Source of the DNA: Papilionanthe hookeriana x Papilionanthe teres
Lineage: Eukaryota; Streptophyta; Magnoliopsida; Asparagales; Orchidaceae
Assembly (NCBI GenBank): GCA_022702705.1
Contig: CM040434.1
Location: forward strand, 19,635,771 to 19,699,770
Length of the DNA: 64,000 bases
Reading direction: 5' to 3'
In this document: positions 1 through 11,899 of the stretch, in pieces
How the letters are laid out: every line of letters starts with the position of its first letter
Numbering within the stretch: the stretch's first letter is position 1
The notes under the pieces: generated by a model
What the model saw: the letters and a program-made list of their open reading frames with translations, nothing else
What the model was told of the DNA's origin: nothing
The model's database searches: none
Program-made: the position numbers and the translations under genes

Positions 1-1179
1 TCTAGGAAAGTTTTGCTGAAGTAGACTCAGGTTTTGCTAACGACGATGGTCGCGCTGCCCACCATGCTCCGAGCTCCTTGTTGTTGCAGAGGTTTAGTTT
101 TAGAAATCATAAATCAGGAGTTGAGAAAAGTGTTTTGGTTTAGAGAAAATCTTAATTTCCAGGTGTTTTTTATGTTTTATTTAAAACAAATCTTAAAGTT
201 GATTATAACGACACGGTTAAGATCCCACGGTTCCATCCTTCAGGCATCATTATTTTTATCGGATTCACTTAGTCCGGATGAATTTGCTAAACTCAGTTGA
301 ATGAGTTCCACACTTTCATTTAGGCACGTGGAAATCCCGTTAGCAACACGTAGGTTACATCATCCGAGGTATTCCGATCATCCAACGAGGACGTTTTAAT
401 TTAGTTGTAATTGTAGTTTTGTGTTCGTTTTGTGATTAAATTTTGAGTTGTTTTATATTTTGAAATGTTGTGGCGGTGAATTTTATCTTGCAATGACTTT
501 TAACTTAATTTTGGTTTCGGTTTTAGGGATTTATCCTAAAGGTGTGGGTTTTCATGCAATTGTTGTTTTATCATACGAGAAAAGTAAAATGCATTTGCGA
601 TAAAGTAAATTGCAATAATGTAAATTGCAAGAAAGTAAATTGCAATAAAATAAAAGCGTACTGGAGGGTCTTCCCGTCATCCCAAGCTGCACTTCAAAAC
701 ACGATTAGAATATTTAAGCGAGTTCTTAGGTAAAAGTTAAGGGAAAGGTTATGGTTTTCTACAAATTCCTAATCACTATAGTTAGTCATTTCCTATGACG
801 TCTAGGTTCTTTGTGTTTTGGTTTAAGGACGATTTTCTTCATCGAAGAACAATTAAGTCCAATTGTTCTTATAAATATCCTATCATATTGAGGAAGTGCT
901 TAAGAAGAATCTTAAACATCTTTTCAATATTTCCGGGATTGTTTTAAGTCCAAATGAATTTAATTATATAAATGAATCGATCGTCCGAGGTTTTCAAGTC
1001 TTGTTAACTTGCTCGATGAACTAGGACATTTGAATATCCTATGAGTGAGATAACACTTCATTTGATGTTCCATTTAGGAGTTATAATAATCAAAGCTTTC
1101 GAGGGTAAATTAGTATTCAAATGATTTGATTTAAGTTAAAGGGTTTAAATTTGGAATAGTGTTGAGTTGCTTTATATTT

Positions 1180-1475
1180 AGTTTTAATTTAATTTAATTT
1201 GATTTGATGTTTAATTAATTTGATTTGATTTAATTTAATTTAATTATTTAATTTAATTTAATTTAATTTAATTTAATTATTTAATTTAATTTAATTATTT
1301 AACTTAATTTAATTTTAATTATTTAATTTAATTTAATTTAATTTAATTGTTTAATTTAATTTAATTTAATTTTAATTATTTAATTTAATTTAATTTGTCT
1401 TAATTTAATTTAATTATTAAATTTAATTTAATTTTAATTTAATTTATCTTTAATTTACTTTATTTTTAATTTTAA
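1180..1475. repeat. (AATTT)n-like low-complexity block in LTR A (left)
   Basis: About 300 bases made of TTTAA/AATTT pentamers with scattered interruptions such as ATTATTT. The same block is at about 21435-21735 in the other LTR with a slightly different number of pentamers. Element B LTRs lack it because of deletions. Confidence 0.9.
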
Positions 1476-4058
1476 TTGAAATTTCAAAAGAGTTTAATAA
1501 TTTAATTAAGTCTTTTAATATTTTAAATTTGAGTTATCATTTTAATTAAAAAATTGAGTATTAGTTGATATAATTGATTTAGGGATTTTTAAATTAAAGA
1601 ATAAATCTCTTCCTAATAAATATCCCCTATTTTAATAATTCTAATTTTATTATTCTTCCAAATTTAATCTATTATTTAATTAAAGTTTAATCATTTTAAA
1701 ATTATTTAATGGGTTTCTACCCTTTAATTATTTAAATTTCAACCATCCAAATCAGATTAGGATCAAATATTTTACTTGTTGACTTTTTATTAAACCTAAA
1801 GTTTTAATTAAGGGTTAAAAGTTTAATTACCATTTTACTCTTTAAGCTTAATAATTTCATAACTCATTAAATTGAATTCGAAATGAACTTGAAATTTTTA
1901 TGTGACTTCACTCATATGTCGATAAAGACATGAGAGGAGAAAATGTGATTTTTCCGTATTTAATTTATTTATATAATTATTTTTGGTGGAAAATAGAGAT
2001 TTTCAAGGAAAATTTGATAACATGACCAAGGGAAAGTTTCTGTCCTTAAGAAAATTAGGGGACATTCCTAATGACCAGAGAAGCACTTGGACCAATTTTG
2101 GTGATTTTTTGAATTATATTATTTTTATTAGAATTATTTTGAGTTTTGGAGTGTTAATTAATTTAAAAATAAAATAAATGTTGAAAAATGGATTTTATAT
2201 TTTTCAAAAATCTCTCTGATATCAAGGAAACCAGAGAATCAAATTTTGCAATTTTCTGATTTTTTTATGATTTATAATAATTATTTTAGTGAAAATGCTA
2301 GAAAATACCTTTTTTTAATTTTAAAATTACCCTAGGGCTTTAAAATTTAATATCTCACTAAATAGACTTAGGAAAAATGTGGGATTTGTTCCTAAGTGAT
2401 TAAAATTCAAAATGTGACAATTTGGTGAATTTTATTATTTTTGTGATTTTTATTATTTTTTAATTATTAAAAATACTAAAATATTATTAAAAATCAACTT
2501 TTTTAGAAAATTGAAATTTTAATTTTCTTAGGTTCCCTGATATCGAGAGGCTCCAAAACCAATTTGGTGAATTTTTAAAAAGTATTTTAAAAGTTATGAA
2601 TTTTTAAAGTTTAAAATGGCTAAGTGGCTTAATCGACCCGATTAGTGGGGTTAACCAAGTCCAATTGACTTCAAATTTTTATGGTGGATTCCTCTGATCC
2701 TAAAGGTCGAGTGGAGAATTGATTTCAAGTCAATTTGATACACTGGTTAACTCTAATTAATTAAAGACCTATTTTGGGTGTTTAAGCCGATTAGGGTTAA
2801 TCCGAGTGAATTAACTCAAGTCCTATTTTTCCTAGGGTTCTCTGGTCGTAAGGAACATCACCAAATTTTCCTAGAATTTATTTCACAACATGCTATTTTT
2901 GGAATTAAAATACTCAAAACAGAAACATGCATTTGAAAAATAAATAACTTTTCACGAGAGATGGCCTCGACCTTGGAAAATTCGGGGAATGTTCCCAAGT
3001 TCGGAGGCTTAAAGCCCTATGGTCTCATGCCATGGTGAATTGTATACATGCATGGAGAATTAAATGTATGCAGAGAGTAAATAAATCATAAAAAATAAAA
3101 TACTTAATGAAATTAAGTGATTTCTTTTTCACATTATTCTCCTACGTTCATTCGAGCGAGAGGGTATTTTCATTTTATTTTTGTGATTTTTCTACACAAA
3201 GATATGGATTTTTGAAGTTTAGGGAATTAAATAAATAAGAAAATACCCTAATTTTCTATTTATCCACGCGGCGCCGGCGAGACCTCGGCGGCTCCGAACG
3301 CACACGCGTCGCGCTCCCGATTCGACGCCGCCACACGAGTCGGCGGCCGGGCCCCGCGGTTCTCGTACGCGTCTCTCGGTCCGACGCAATCCCGGCCGTC
3401 CGTGCGCGCGTGTATCGAATGGACGGCATCCGTTCATCGTCCCCAAGTGTTCTCGCCGAGAGCCGTCCACGCTAAATCCACTAGATCTCGCTCGATTCTC
3501 AATGGATTTTCATGTTCTTATGCTCTATGGATTCGTCTTGAAGAGACGAACACATCTATACGGTTAACATGCATTGAAACTAAGGCATTTGAAATAGAGA
3601 ATCTTCAGAAGCTCGGGATGAAGAGTTAGCTCATACCTTGGCTCAGAGAAGTGTGGCTTAATCCGAGAGTTGTTGCACCTTCGATTGGGTCCTAGCAAGC
3701 TCCGGATGAAGTCTCTCGGTGCAGTGAATTGTCCGGATATGATTTCGACCAAGCCCGATCCACAAAGCTTGGAGGCTGGAGCAGCCGGGTGGCCTGGAGA
3801 TGGGGCTTTTAGTGGTGGACACCTTCCTTGGTCGCAGTGAAGGTGTAGAGCCAATCGATTTGAGAATTGGCTCACTTGTGGAGAAGTGTCTCGGTTTTGG
3901 GTGAAATTTCAACTCGAAATTGAGCTTTCGGAGGAGAAATGGCAGGGGAATTCCACCTGGGGATCAAGTGCTCTAAGAGTGGAGAAGGGTGCGGAACAAT
4001 TTTGGCGAGTTTTGGCGAGGTTTGTGCTTGGCTCCCCTCATGGCCGAGAGGGGTGGAG

Positions 4059-4066
4059 TTTAAATA
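4059..4066 (-). promoter_or_regulatory. Candidate TATA box of LTR A (left)
   Basis: On the minus strand the sequence reads TATTTAAA within CTATTTAAACTC. The same core is kept in all four Ogre LTRs of the window (4059, 24324, 42888, 60819) although surrounding sequence differs between A and B, which argues for function. If used, transcription would run toward lower coordinates and leave an R-U5 leader of about 4.9 kb within the LTR. Start site not verifiable here. Confidence 0.45.
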
Positions 4067-6280
4067 GGAGAGGGTGGAGGGCCTCGCGGGGAGAGTTAGG
4101 GCTTGGGATCGAGCTTGCTGCGGTGAGGAGAAGATCGGCCATGGTGACCACTAGGGATGGGGCGGCTCGGCGAGTGAGAATTTCGATGTTAGCTCACATG
4201 TGAGCTCTCGGCCATGGTGTTTTCCGGCGGCCTGGTGGCCGGCCGGCCAGGCATGGGTCACCCTCAAGGTCAGGTGGGTCAGGGCTGGAGGTTTGTGCAA
4301 TCAATTGGCCATGGACATGTGTAAAGGAGTTTGATTTAAATGGAATGGGAGAAGGCTCACTTTGGCTTGGTTTGGGTCAACCCACCATTTTGGGCTTGGT
4401 GCACCCTTCCAAGCTCGATTTTGAGCTGAGGGAATCATTTAGGTCGGCTCTAGAAGGAATGGTGAAGTCTCCATCCATGATGAGGTGGCTAAACATGGTT
4501 TAGTGTGTGACATGATTAAGGTAAAAAAAGGTTAAAGGAGGTTTAAGAAAGAACCCCTCTTCTTGCCATAAATGGACTAATGACAAGTCAAAGCCCTCAT
4601 GGCTTCATGTGGCTTGAGAATGGCTTGTTCATGGCTTCATGGCTCCATTTGGCTTGGGAAAAGGCTTGGTCAATTTCATAAAAAAGGATTTTAAGGATTT
4701 TGGATAATTTGGTGGAAATTTGGATGAAGCTTCATTTAGAATTATTTGATGATTGGTTTAGGACTTAGGGATGATTTTAATTGAAAATATGATGAGGGGA
4801 AATGTCATGTGGGCTTTAGGGTAGATTTGGGCTTTTGAATTTTTGAAGGAAATGGGCTTTTAAAATGGTTTAAGGAAAGTGGGCTTTTAAGTTTAAGGAT
4901 GTGTTCATGGATGGAAATTTTGTAAAGAGGTTGGGCCAAATAATTGTTGGTTTTAGCTCATAGATGTGTCATGAGTGATTTGAAACAAATTGGGGGTGAT
5001 TTGGATTTGAATTGGGTTGAATTTGGGTTGGGTTTGGGCTTAGGTCAATAAATGGGCCTTTTAACCTTGGGTTGAGTTTGAGTGTGGTTTGGGTCTAAAT
5101 TTTGGGCAAATCATGTTAGGGTTTTGTTTGTGGGAATGTTAAGGAAGATTTAGAAAAGATTTGAGGTTAATTGGAGTTGAATTGGGTGAGTTTGGGTTAA
5201 GTTTGGGTCATGGGTCCAAATTGGGCTTTAAGGCCAAAAGTGAGATTGGATCCAAATGTCAATCAAATTGGACTTGGATTTTGGTCTAGATTGGTATTTG
5301 GGATATTGAATTAAAGTTTAGAATTGAATTGGACCAAAATTGGGGTCAATTGGGTAGGTTTGGTTTGACATTGGGTTCACTTAGGGTTAAAATGGGTCGA
5401 TTTGGGGGTTTTGACAAAAGTAGGGTAAATTGACAAAATTGGCCCATGGTGTAGTTGGACAAAATGAAATTGGGAATATTTAGGATTTTCTGGAATTTTC
5501 TGGGAATTTTCTGAATTTTTGGATTTTTAGGCGAGAAGGGTATTTTGGGTATTTGGAGGGTATTGAGAGGTATTTTTGGAATTTTTGATATTTTTGGGTA
5601 TGGATGATCAATTTGAGTGATGTGGAGATGTTTGAGATTAATCTTGGAAAATTTTGGGTAATTTGGAAATTTTGCAAAAATTTGGGTAATTTGAGGTTTT
5701 GGGTAGGTTTAGTAGGTGTAGGGTCTCGGGGTCAAAAATTGAAAATTTGGGAAATTGAAGATTGAGTAAATTTAGGTGGAAAGAAATCATTTTGGTTGAG
5801 CCATGAAGCCATTTCGAGCCCATATGAGCCATGAAAGGACTCATTTGAGGCATTCACTTATGTTGTTCCTAACCCTCTTGGCAAGAGCTTAGGGGTTAAG
5901 GACCATCCATGTGAATCACTCACATGAGTCGGGAGGTTAAGTTGGGTATGGGTGTGGTTTTAGGAAGTGTGTGGAAATGTAGTGTGTAAGTGTAGTGTAA
6001 GTCGGCCCCTTCACTGAGACCGGGCCACCTGAGGCGGTCCTAAGGCCGAAGAATCCCATAGGAACTCATCCTTTAAACTTCCACATTTGATTTCGACCCT
6101 CTAGGTGATTAGGGGTCTATAGTCGAGTTTGTGGAGTTTGCGGAGAGTTTAGAAGTGGTTTGAATTTCTAAAAGGCGGGTCCCGATTCTAGTCCTCTAAG
6201 ATAGTCGAAAGGAAAAGCTGAGGCTAGATCCTAAGCACTAAAAAGAAGAAAGGAAGACCTCATCAAAAATGAGGTCGACA

Positions 6281-6304
6281 AATGGACCCCCGATAGGTGT
6301 GGTG
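6281..6304 (-). other. Candidate polypurine tract next to 3' LTR of element A
   Basis: Directly abutting the LTR end, the minus strand reads a G-rich run GGGGGTCCATT before the LTR start TGTCGACC. The same 24 bases (one difference) abut the corresponding LTR of element B at 45091-45114, so position and conservation suggest the plus-strand priming site. It is G-rich rather than a pure purine tract, so this is tentative. Confidence 0.4.
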
Positions 6305-6544
6305 AGTGACGGAGCACACGCGCGTATTGGTGTTGACCGAAGCGATCAACAAAACCAACACGGATGTCCAAGTGACGAACTTAGGACGAAGTAGAAGAGT
6401 TTCTGTCTGGGGAGTGTCAAGTATATCTGCGGAACCGGAGATTCTTGAACTCTCGGCAGGGAAAGGAAAAGGAGGTAAATCCCGAATCACATGATGCGAG
6501 GGAATTTCGATTTAGATTTTATTTTGTTTCAATTTATGTTTTGA

Positions 6545-8040
6545 TGTGTGAGTTTAAATTTTAGTTTGGAGTTTCGATTTAGATTGAAGTTTGTCGAAAT
6601 TAATTTGAAGGATTTGATTTGAAATGAAAATTGGAGTTACGAGGTTTTTGATGTAACATCTCCGACCTCGAAAAAAAATTGAATTGATTAGATTGAATCG
6701 TTGCGATGAGAAGAGATCTCGGAAGCAAAGCGGTGTTGGATGTAAAATCCTTAACCTCAAGAGTTTGATTTTGATGTGATGTATTTCATTGCGATAGGGA
6801 AAAGATCCTAAAGCAATGCGATCTCGGATGTAAAATCCTCGACCCGAAAGGTTGAATTTTGATTTGATGTATTTCGGTGCGATAGGGAAAGAATCCTAAA
6901 GCGGTGCGGTCTTGGATGTAAAATCCTCGACTCGAAAGTTTGAATTTTGATGTATTTCGGTGCGATAGGAAGAGAATCCTAAAGCGGTGCGATCTTGGAT
7001 GTAAAATCCTCGACCCAAAAGTTTGAATTTTGATGTATTTCGGTGCAGATAGGAAGAGAATCCTAAAGCGATGCGGTCTTGGATGTAAAATCCTCGACCC
7101 CAAAAGTTTTGAATTTTGATGTATTTCGAGTGCGATAGGAAGAGAATCCTAAAGCGGTGCGGTCTTGGATGTAAAATCCTCGACCCAAAAGTTTTGAATT
7201 TTGATGTATTTCGGTGCGATAGGAGAGAATCCTAAAGCGAGTGCGGTCTTGGATGTAAAATCCTCGACCCAAAAGTTTTGAATTTTGGTGTATTTCGGTG
7301 CGATAGGAAGAGAATCCTAAAGCGGTGCGATCTTGGATGTAAAATCCTCGACCCAAAAGTTTTGAATTTTGATGTATTTCGGTGCGATAGGAAGAGAATC
7401 CTAAAGCGGTGCGGTCTTGGATGTAAAATCCTCGACCCAAAAGTTTTGAATTTTGATGTATTTCGGTGCGATAGGAAGAGAATCCTAAAGCGAGTGCGGT
7501 CTTGGATGTAAAATCCTCGACCCCAAAAGTTTTGAATTTTGGTGTATTTCGGTGCGATAGGAAGAGAATCCTAAAGCGGTGCGGTCTTGGATGTAAAATC
7601 CTCGACCCAAAAGTTTGAATTTTGATGTATTTCGGTGCGATAGGAAGAGAATCCTAAAGCGGTGCGGTCTTGGATGTAAAATCCTCGACCCCAAAAGTTT
7701 TGAATTTTGGTGTATTTCGGTACGATAGGAAGAGAATCCTAAAGCGGTGCGGTCTTGGATGTAAAATCCTCGACCCAAAAGTTTTGAATTTTGATGTATT
7801 TCGGTGCGATAGGAAGAGAATCCTAAAGCGATGCGGTCTTGGATGTAAAATCCTCGACTCGAAAGTTTGAATTTTGATGTATTTCGGTGCAATAGGAAGA
7901 GAATCCTAAAGCAGTGCAGTCTTGGATGTAAAATCCTCGACCCAAAAGTTTTGAATTTTGATGTATTTCAGTGCAATAGGAAGAGAATCCTAAAGCAGTG
8001 CAGTCTTGGATGTAAAATCCTCGACCCAAAAGTTTGATTT
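6545..8040. repeat. 84-bp tandem array in the 3' untranslated region of element A
   Basis: About 17 head-to-tail units of 83-87 bp; the core GATGTAAAATCCTCGAC recurs at 6827, 6915, 6998, 7082, 7168, 7252, 7336, 7420, 7505, 7590, 7673, 7758, 7842, 7925 and 8009, with more diverged units at about 6654 and 6740. It lies between the AlkB-like ORF and the 3' LTR. Because 84 is divisible by three, open frames appear on both strands (for example 7063-7440 and 7485-7892 minus) with a repeating peptide; I see no sign that they are genes. Ogre elements are known for hypervariable 3' UTR tandem repeats. Confidence 0.93.
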
Positions 8041-8781
8041 TTGTGTGAGATCTAGAAGATCGGATTTGAGATTTGATAGAGATTGAATTTGAATTTGATT
8101 GAGACTTGAAGCCTGGAAAGATTGAATTTGGAAATTTGGAAATTTGGAAGGATGAGTTTGAACTCGATTGAAATTTGATTTGAGATTTGATTTGAAATTT
8201 GGAAGATCAAGTTTGAAATTTGATCGAGAGTGGATTTGAAATTTGATTGAGGATTTGATTTGGAATTTGAAAAGATTGAAATTTGATTTGAAGTTTGGAA
8301 GGATGGAATTTGATTTTGAAGTTGATTTCGTTTATCTTTTAATGGTTCAAATTTTATTTTGTTGTTTATTTAATGTTCATGTGAACTTGGTGTTTGTCAT
8401 TTTTGGATTTTTTTTTTTAGAGAGTTTTCTTTTATTCTCTTTTTTTTTCTTTTCGTTCTTTGTTCGAAGTTCATTTAACTTTAATGGCGTTTCCCAATCA
8501 ATTTGCACAAAAGAGGTGAAGGCCGAAAACGTGACATGGTCACTTTCATTCCAATCATGTTGAAAATACGTCGTACAACTCGATACGGAATATATTTCAT
8601 ACAATCCATGTAGACTCAAAACGAATCTGTGTATGATCTTTGTTGATCCATCGAAAAGAATCATCGTCGAAAATCCATGTACGAATAGTGAGGTACATGG
8701 TCGATAACATCACCTTCCAAGCCATCCTTGGCAAGGATGCCGACTAGATGTACGTTGGAGGTGTGATATTTCCCATGTAAC
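8041..8781. repeat. Degenerate GATTTGAAATTT repeats and 3' UTR of element A
   Basis: 8041-8335 is a cryptic repeat of GATTTGA / AAATTTGAT words. 8405-8460 is T-rich (polypyrimidine). 8470-8720 corresponds loosely to 46500-46800 of element B, downstream of the AlkB-like ORF: both share GGCGTTT..CAATTTGCACAAAA/GGCGTTTGCAGTCAATTGCACAAAA. No gene is supported here. Confidence 0.7.
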
Positions 8782-10243
8782 TCACGGCTCGTAAGGCGGA
8801 GGTTCTCTAGCTACGGATACGGTTGGAAATGGTAAGGTATTTCTTTGTCGTCCATCCTCCTGAAAGTAGCGAGATTCGCTCCATCGGCACTCCGGTATGC
8901 GATGCTTTGCGATATTTGCTCCGTTACCTTGCAATATCATGACGGAACCCACCGGTAAAGGTATCTTTGTCGGCCCTCGGAACTCACCGGGCTCGCTTAT
9001 CCGGAGGTCGGATCCGAACATGATGTTGCACTCATTCGAAAAGAAACCGTGCGAAAGGTCGACGAAGTCGTGGTGATCGATATGTGGGGGTATGCGGTCA
9101 CCTGTTTGTAGATGTTGATAACGCGAGCTATTGGGTATGCAATCTGCTGGCGATACCCTCCATGTTATCAATCTTTTTACCATTCTCTTGATAACTAATG
9201 GCATCGGATCCACTTGCCATGACGAAGTATTCCGGTGGGTTTCCTTTCTGTCTTCGACAAAGTTGTAGCGGCATCCGCATTGTATTGTGATTCTTCCTTT
9301 CCACGGCATCCATCTCGGGGTTACGAGTATGTGTTTTCCCTCGGGCGGCTGCTCGGCCCATTCTTTTCGGATCCGGATACGATCCACGATTTCTTGTTGT
9401 TCATACTGCGAGAATACGTCGGTGTGTAGCTCGAGGCCTTCAGTATGTTGATTCTCCTTCCTTTAATTCTCTCGAAGTATTCGAAAGTTTTCTTTTCAAC
9501 ATTCCGCATCCTCTCCGGCTCGTATTCCGGAATGATCTGCAGATGGCGAGGCCTTGTGACATATTGTGGGATATATGGTTCAATCCCTTCACGTTCCCCG
9601 CATACCTCGGCTCCTCGGGGATGATGCACGTCGGGACATCCCGGGGTTGCTTCGCAACAAGGTCATGCACTGCTCGGTGGTTCTATCCGGTGGCGTGGTA
9701 GCCTTCTTTCTTCGATCTTACGGAGATTTCCACGGTTCTTTCTGTTATTCTAGGAGCTGGCCTCCTTTCTTCGGAGTTCTGGTGAACCGGTGTCCTTGAA
9801 ATGTGAGTGCTGGCATTAGCGAGTTGTCTCGTCGCTGGTCGGTCGCGGCTAGTTTTGTTAACATTTTACGGATGCGGCGATTCTTATTTCTTCGTTGCGT
9901 GGTCGTGAGAGTAGCTCTCCGAACTTCTTGAATCTCCGCGGGCGCGGCGGCTGACAAGCTCGCCCTCCATTGTAGCGACTACGGACTTCATTTTCTTGTC
10001 TTCTTCGGTGTTTGCTTTTCTTTTCTTGTTGTTGGATTGGTGGCTTGGGCCACCCACTTTCATCACTTGTCTGCCGGGTAGTTCTTCTCGGTTAGCGGGA
10101 CCCGAGTCACTTTCCTCGTCTTGTAGGCTGCTCGGTGCGAAATGCGAGTCGATCTCGATTATCGCTCCATCTTTCACCCTCTTTTCATCGAGTGCGAGGC
10201 TTACGCCATTCTTAAAGTTCAAGACCAACCGCCCGTTCGACAT
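8782..10243 (-). pseudogene. AlkB-like 2OG-Fe(II) oxygenase ORF of element A (ALKBH9/10-type), frames broken
   Basis: The family removes N6-methyladenosine from RNA using Fe(II) and 2-oxoglutarate. The ATG at 10243 opens an N-terminal module (MSNGRLVLNFKNG) not recognised. A middle part around 9440-9600 reads EPYIPQYVTRPR then VEKKTFEYFERIKGRRINIL, the start of the ALKBH-like region. The catalytic part (frame 8782-9387) shows PHIDHHDF with His and Asp of the HxD motif, ECNIMFGSDLRI, IPLPVGSVMILQGNGANIAKH with the distal His; the terminal Arg motif is lost by a frame change just after. Several frame changes separate the pieces, and many coincide with places where CAG or CTG would be expected, so they may be consensus errors. 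It sits after integrase and before the 3' LTR, like the copy in element B. Confidence 0.82.
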
Positions 10244-10275
10244 TTCCCTGCGAAAAGACAAGGAAAAGGATCAGG
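10244..10275 (-). promoter_or_regulatory. Candidate 3' splice acceptor before AlkB-like ORF (element A)
   Basis: On the minus strand a pyrimidine-rich run (CCTTTTCCTTGTCTTTTCG) ends in CAG, and the ATG follows after GGAA. Element B has the same arrangement at 48224-48252. A downstream ORF in an LTR retrotransposon is commonly expressed from a spliced subgenomic RNA, so a conserved acceptor here is a plausible mechanism. The donor is not identified. Confidence 0.45.
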
Positions 10276-10483
10276 GGTTGTACTAAGAACAAGAACATTA
10301 AGAAAATGTTTATTAAAGATACATTTTTTTTATTCTTATATTTTGAAATTTAACAGGAATGAAGTAAGATAAGATGAGGGAAGAGATTTTGATTTGAAAA
10401 AGAAAACGAGGAAAACTTTATTATCATGATTTTATTTATTTTAGCACATTTTATTTTTTGAGTTCGGACCCGATCATAAGTAA

Positions 10484-11690
10484 TTACTTCACCGTGTTTC
10501 TTAGGGATGAAGAATTCATTCCTTCGAAACATCGGGTAGCGTAATACTTTTTCAAGTATCGTCCGGTTGATCGGAAGCATATGTCGTTCTCCCGGCGATT
10601 CACTAGGTTGGTAGGAGCCTCCCGAGTATACTTGCTTCGACCACGAAACGGTCCTTCCCGAGTGGGTTCGAATTTTCCTCCTATCTTGCGGTGTGCGAGA
10701 ATAGGTCTCTTGAGAACGAGAACTAAGTCACCAACCTTGAAGGTTCTTGGGCGGACCGATTTGTCATGGGCTTGAACCATCTTAGCTTGGTATAGTTCTA
10801 AATTCAGTTGTCGTTGCAAGTCTTTTCCCTTCGAAGCTTTCTAATTCTTCGAGTCGTAGTACGGCGTTTTCTTCGTCGTGATCTTGTTTGCAATTGCGAT
10901 TACGAGTGAAGGAAGGCTGAACCTCTAAAGGTAACAACTGCCTCGGACCCATACACCGGAGCGTAAGGTGTAGCTTGAGTAGGGGTTACGAAGGTCGTCC
11001 GGTAGGCCCATAAGGCTTCTAACAATTTCTCGTGCCAATTTCTCTTATTATCGTCCGAGGTTTTCTTTAAGATTTGAACGAGAGTTTTATTAAAAGCCTC
11101 GGCGAGACCGTTTGCTCTTGGGTAGTAAATTGTCGAGTATCGCCGGTCGATTCCGTGTCTCACGACAAAATTGTTGATTTGTGTGCTTCGAATGCGGCCC
11201 AGTTATACGAGATGATCTGCGCGGCACTCCGAAACGGTAGACAACTTGGTTCTTGAAAAGCTGCGGCACGTGGTGTGCTTTCACTTCTCTAAGTGGACGC
11301 TACGCACGCTTGGAAAAGTAATCTGTAGCCGCAAGAATAAAGCGATGTCCTTTCGAAGATGGTGGTTCTATCGGACCCGCTATATACGTGCCCCGACATT
11401 CGAATGGCCGCGACGCGATTGTCGGGTGTAGCACATTTGGAGGTTGATGTAGAACCACTCCGTGCACTTGGCATTGGTGACGGCTCTTGGCGATTTTCAT
11501 GCGGTCGGTCATCATCGAGGGCCGGTAGTACCACTAGTCTTTTAATTTTCATCTTCATCTTTGGACCCGGTGAGTGAGCGCCACGGAGTCCTGAATGCAC
11601 CTCTTTAACGATTTCACGGGCCTCGGACCCGCTTAGGCACCTTAGCCGCATTTGATCAAAAGACCTTACGTATAATGTGTTGTTTATTAA
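10484..11690 (-). pseudogene. Element A integrase (pol C-terminal part)
   Basis: Fragments in different frames align in order with the integrase of element B. 11289-11651 covers the N-terminal zinc-binding region (MRLRCLSGSEAREIVKEVHS, then GAH); 11090-11284 and 10900-11163 cover the catalytic core with RRYSTIYYPRANGLAEAFNK and ALWAYRTTFVTPTQATPYA; 10484-10819 covers the C-terminal region with LVLVLKRPILAHRKIGGKFEPT and GPFRGRSKY. Ty3/gypsy integrases insert the cDNA at staggered 5-bp cuts. The frame changes between fragments are of the same CTG/CAG-linked kind seen across element A. Confidence 0.85.
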
Positions 11691-11899
11691 TGCGTAAGAC
11701 GAGTTCTTTTCTTGATACGATGGGCTAGCGACCTATCGTCCGGTAGCTTTCTGTTTGCGGAGTAGTCCATCGATGGTATGTCGCCGATCTTACGTGTTTT
11801 TGTCAACTGCTTCTATGTTGATTCTTTTTCTTTTTCGATTTGTGTATCATGTACATGTCAGTTGTGATAGGACTCGACGTCCAGTGAGCCGACACTTCC

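Larger units (their letters stand above)
1..6280 (-). repeat. Element A 3' LTR (left copy, truncated by window edge)
   Basis: Near-identical to 20262-26550 over its whole length and ends at GAGGTCGACA (right copy GAGGTCAACA). It holds no credible gene: short ORFs on both strands, including 3886-4203, are accidental. From left to right it contains an AT-rich (AATTT)n block, a long AT-rich stretch, a GC- and CpG-rich island at about 3265-3480, and a T/G-rich segment (about 4600-5800). In the element's own direction (right to left) the GC-rich island lies downstream of the candidate promoter. Confidence 0.9.

Noticed and set aside
1180..1475. CRISPR-like or structured repeat array
   Set aside because: Simple AATTT low-complexity DNA with no spacers; no CRISPR expected in plant nuclear DNA.
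6786..7892. Repetitive proteins on the minus strand (unit ...YIQDRTALGFSSYRTEIHQNSK...)
   Set aside because: They follow from the 84-bp period being divisible by three; frames break between units and the complementary strand is also open.
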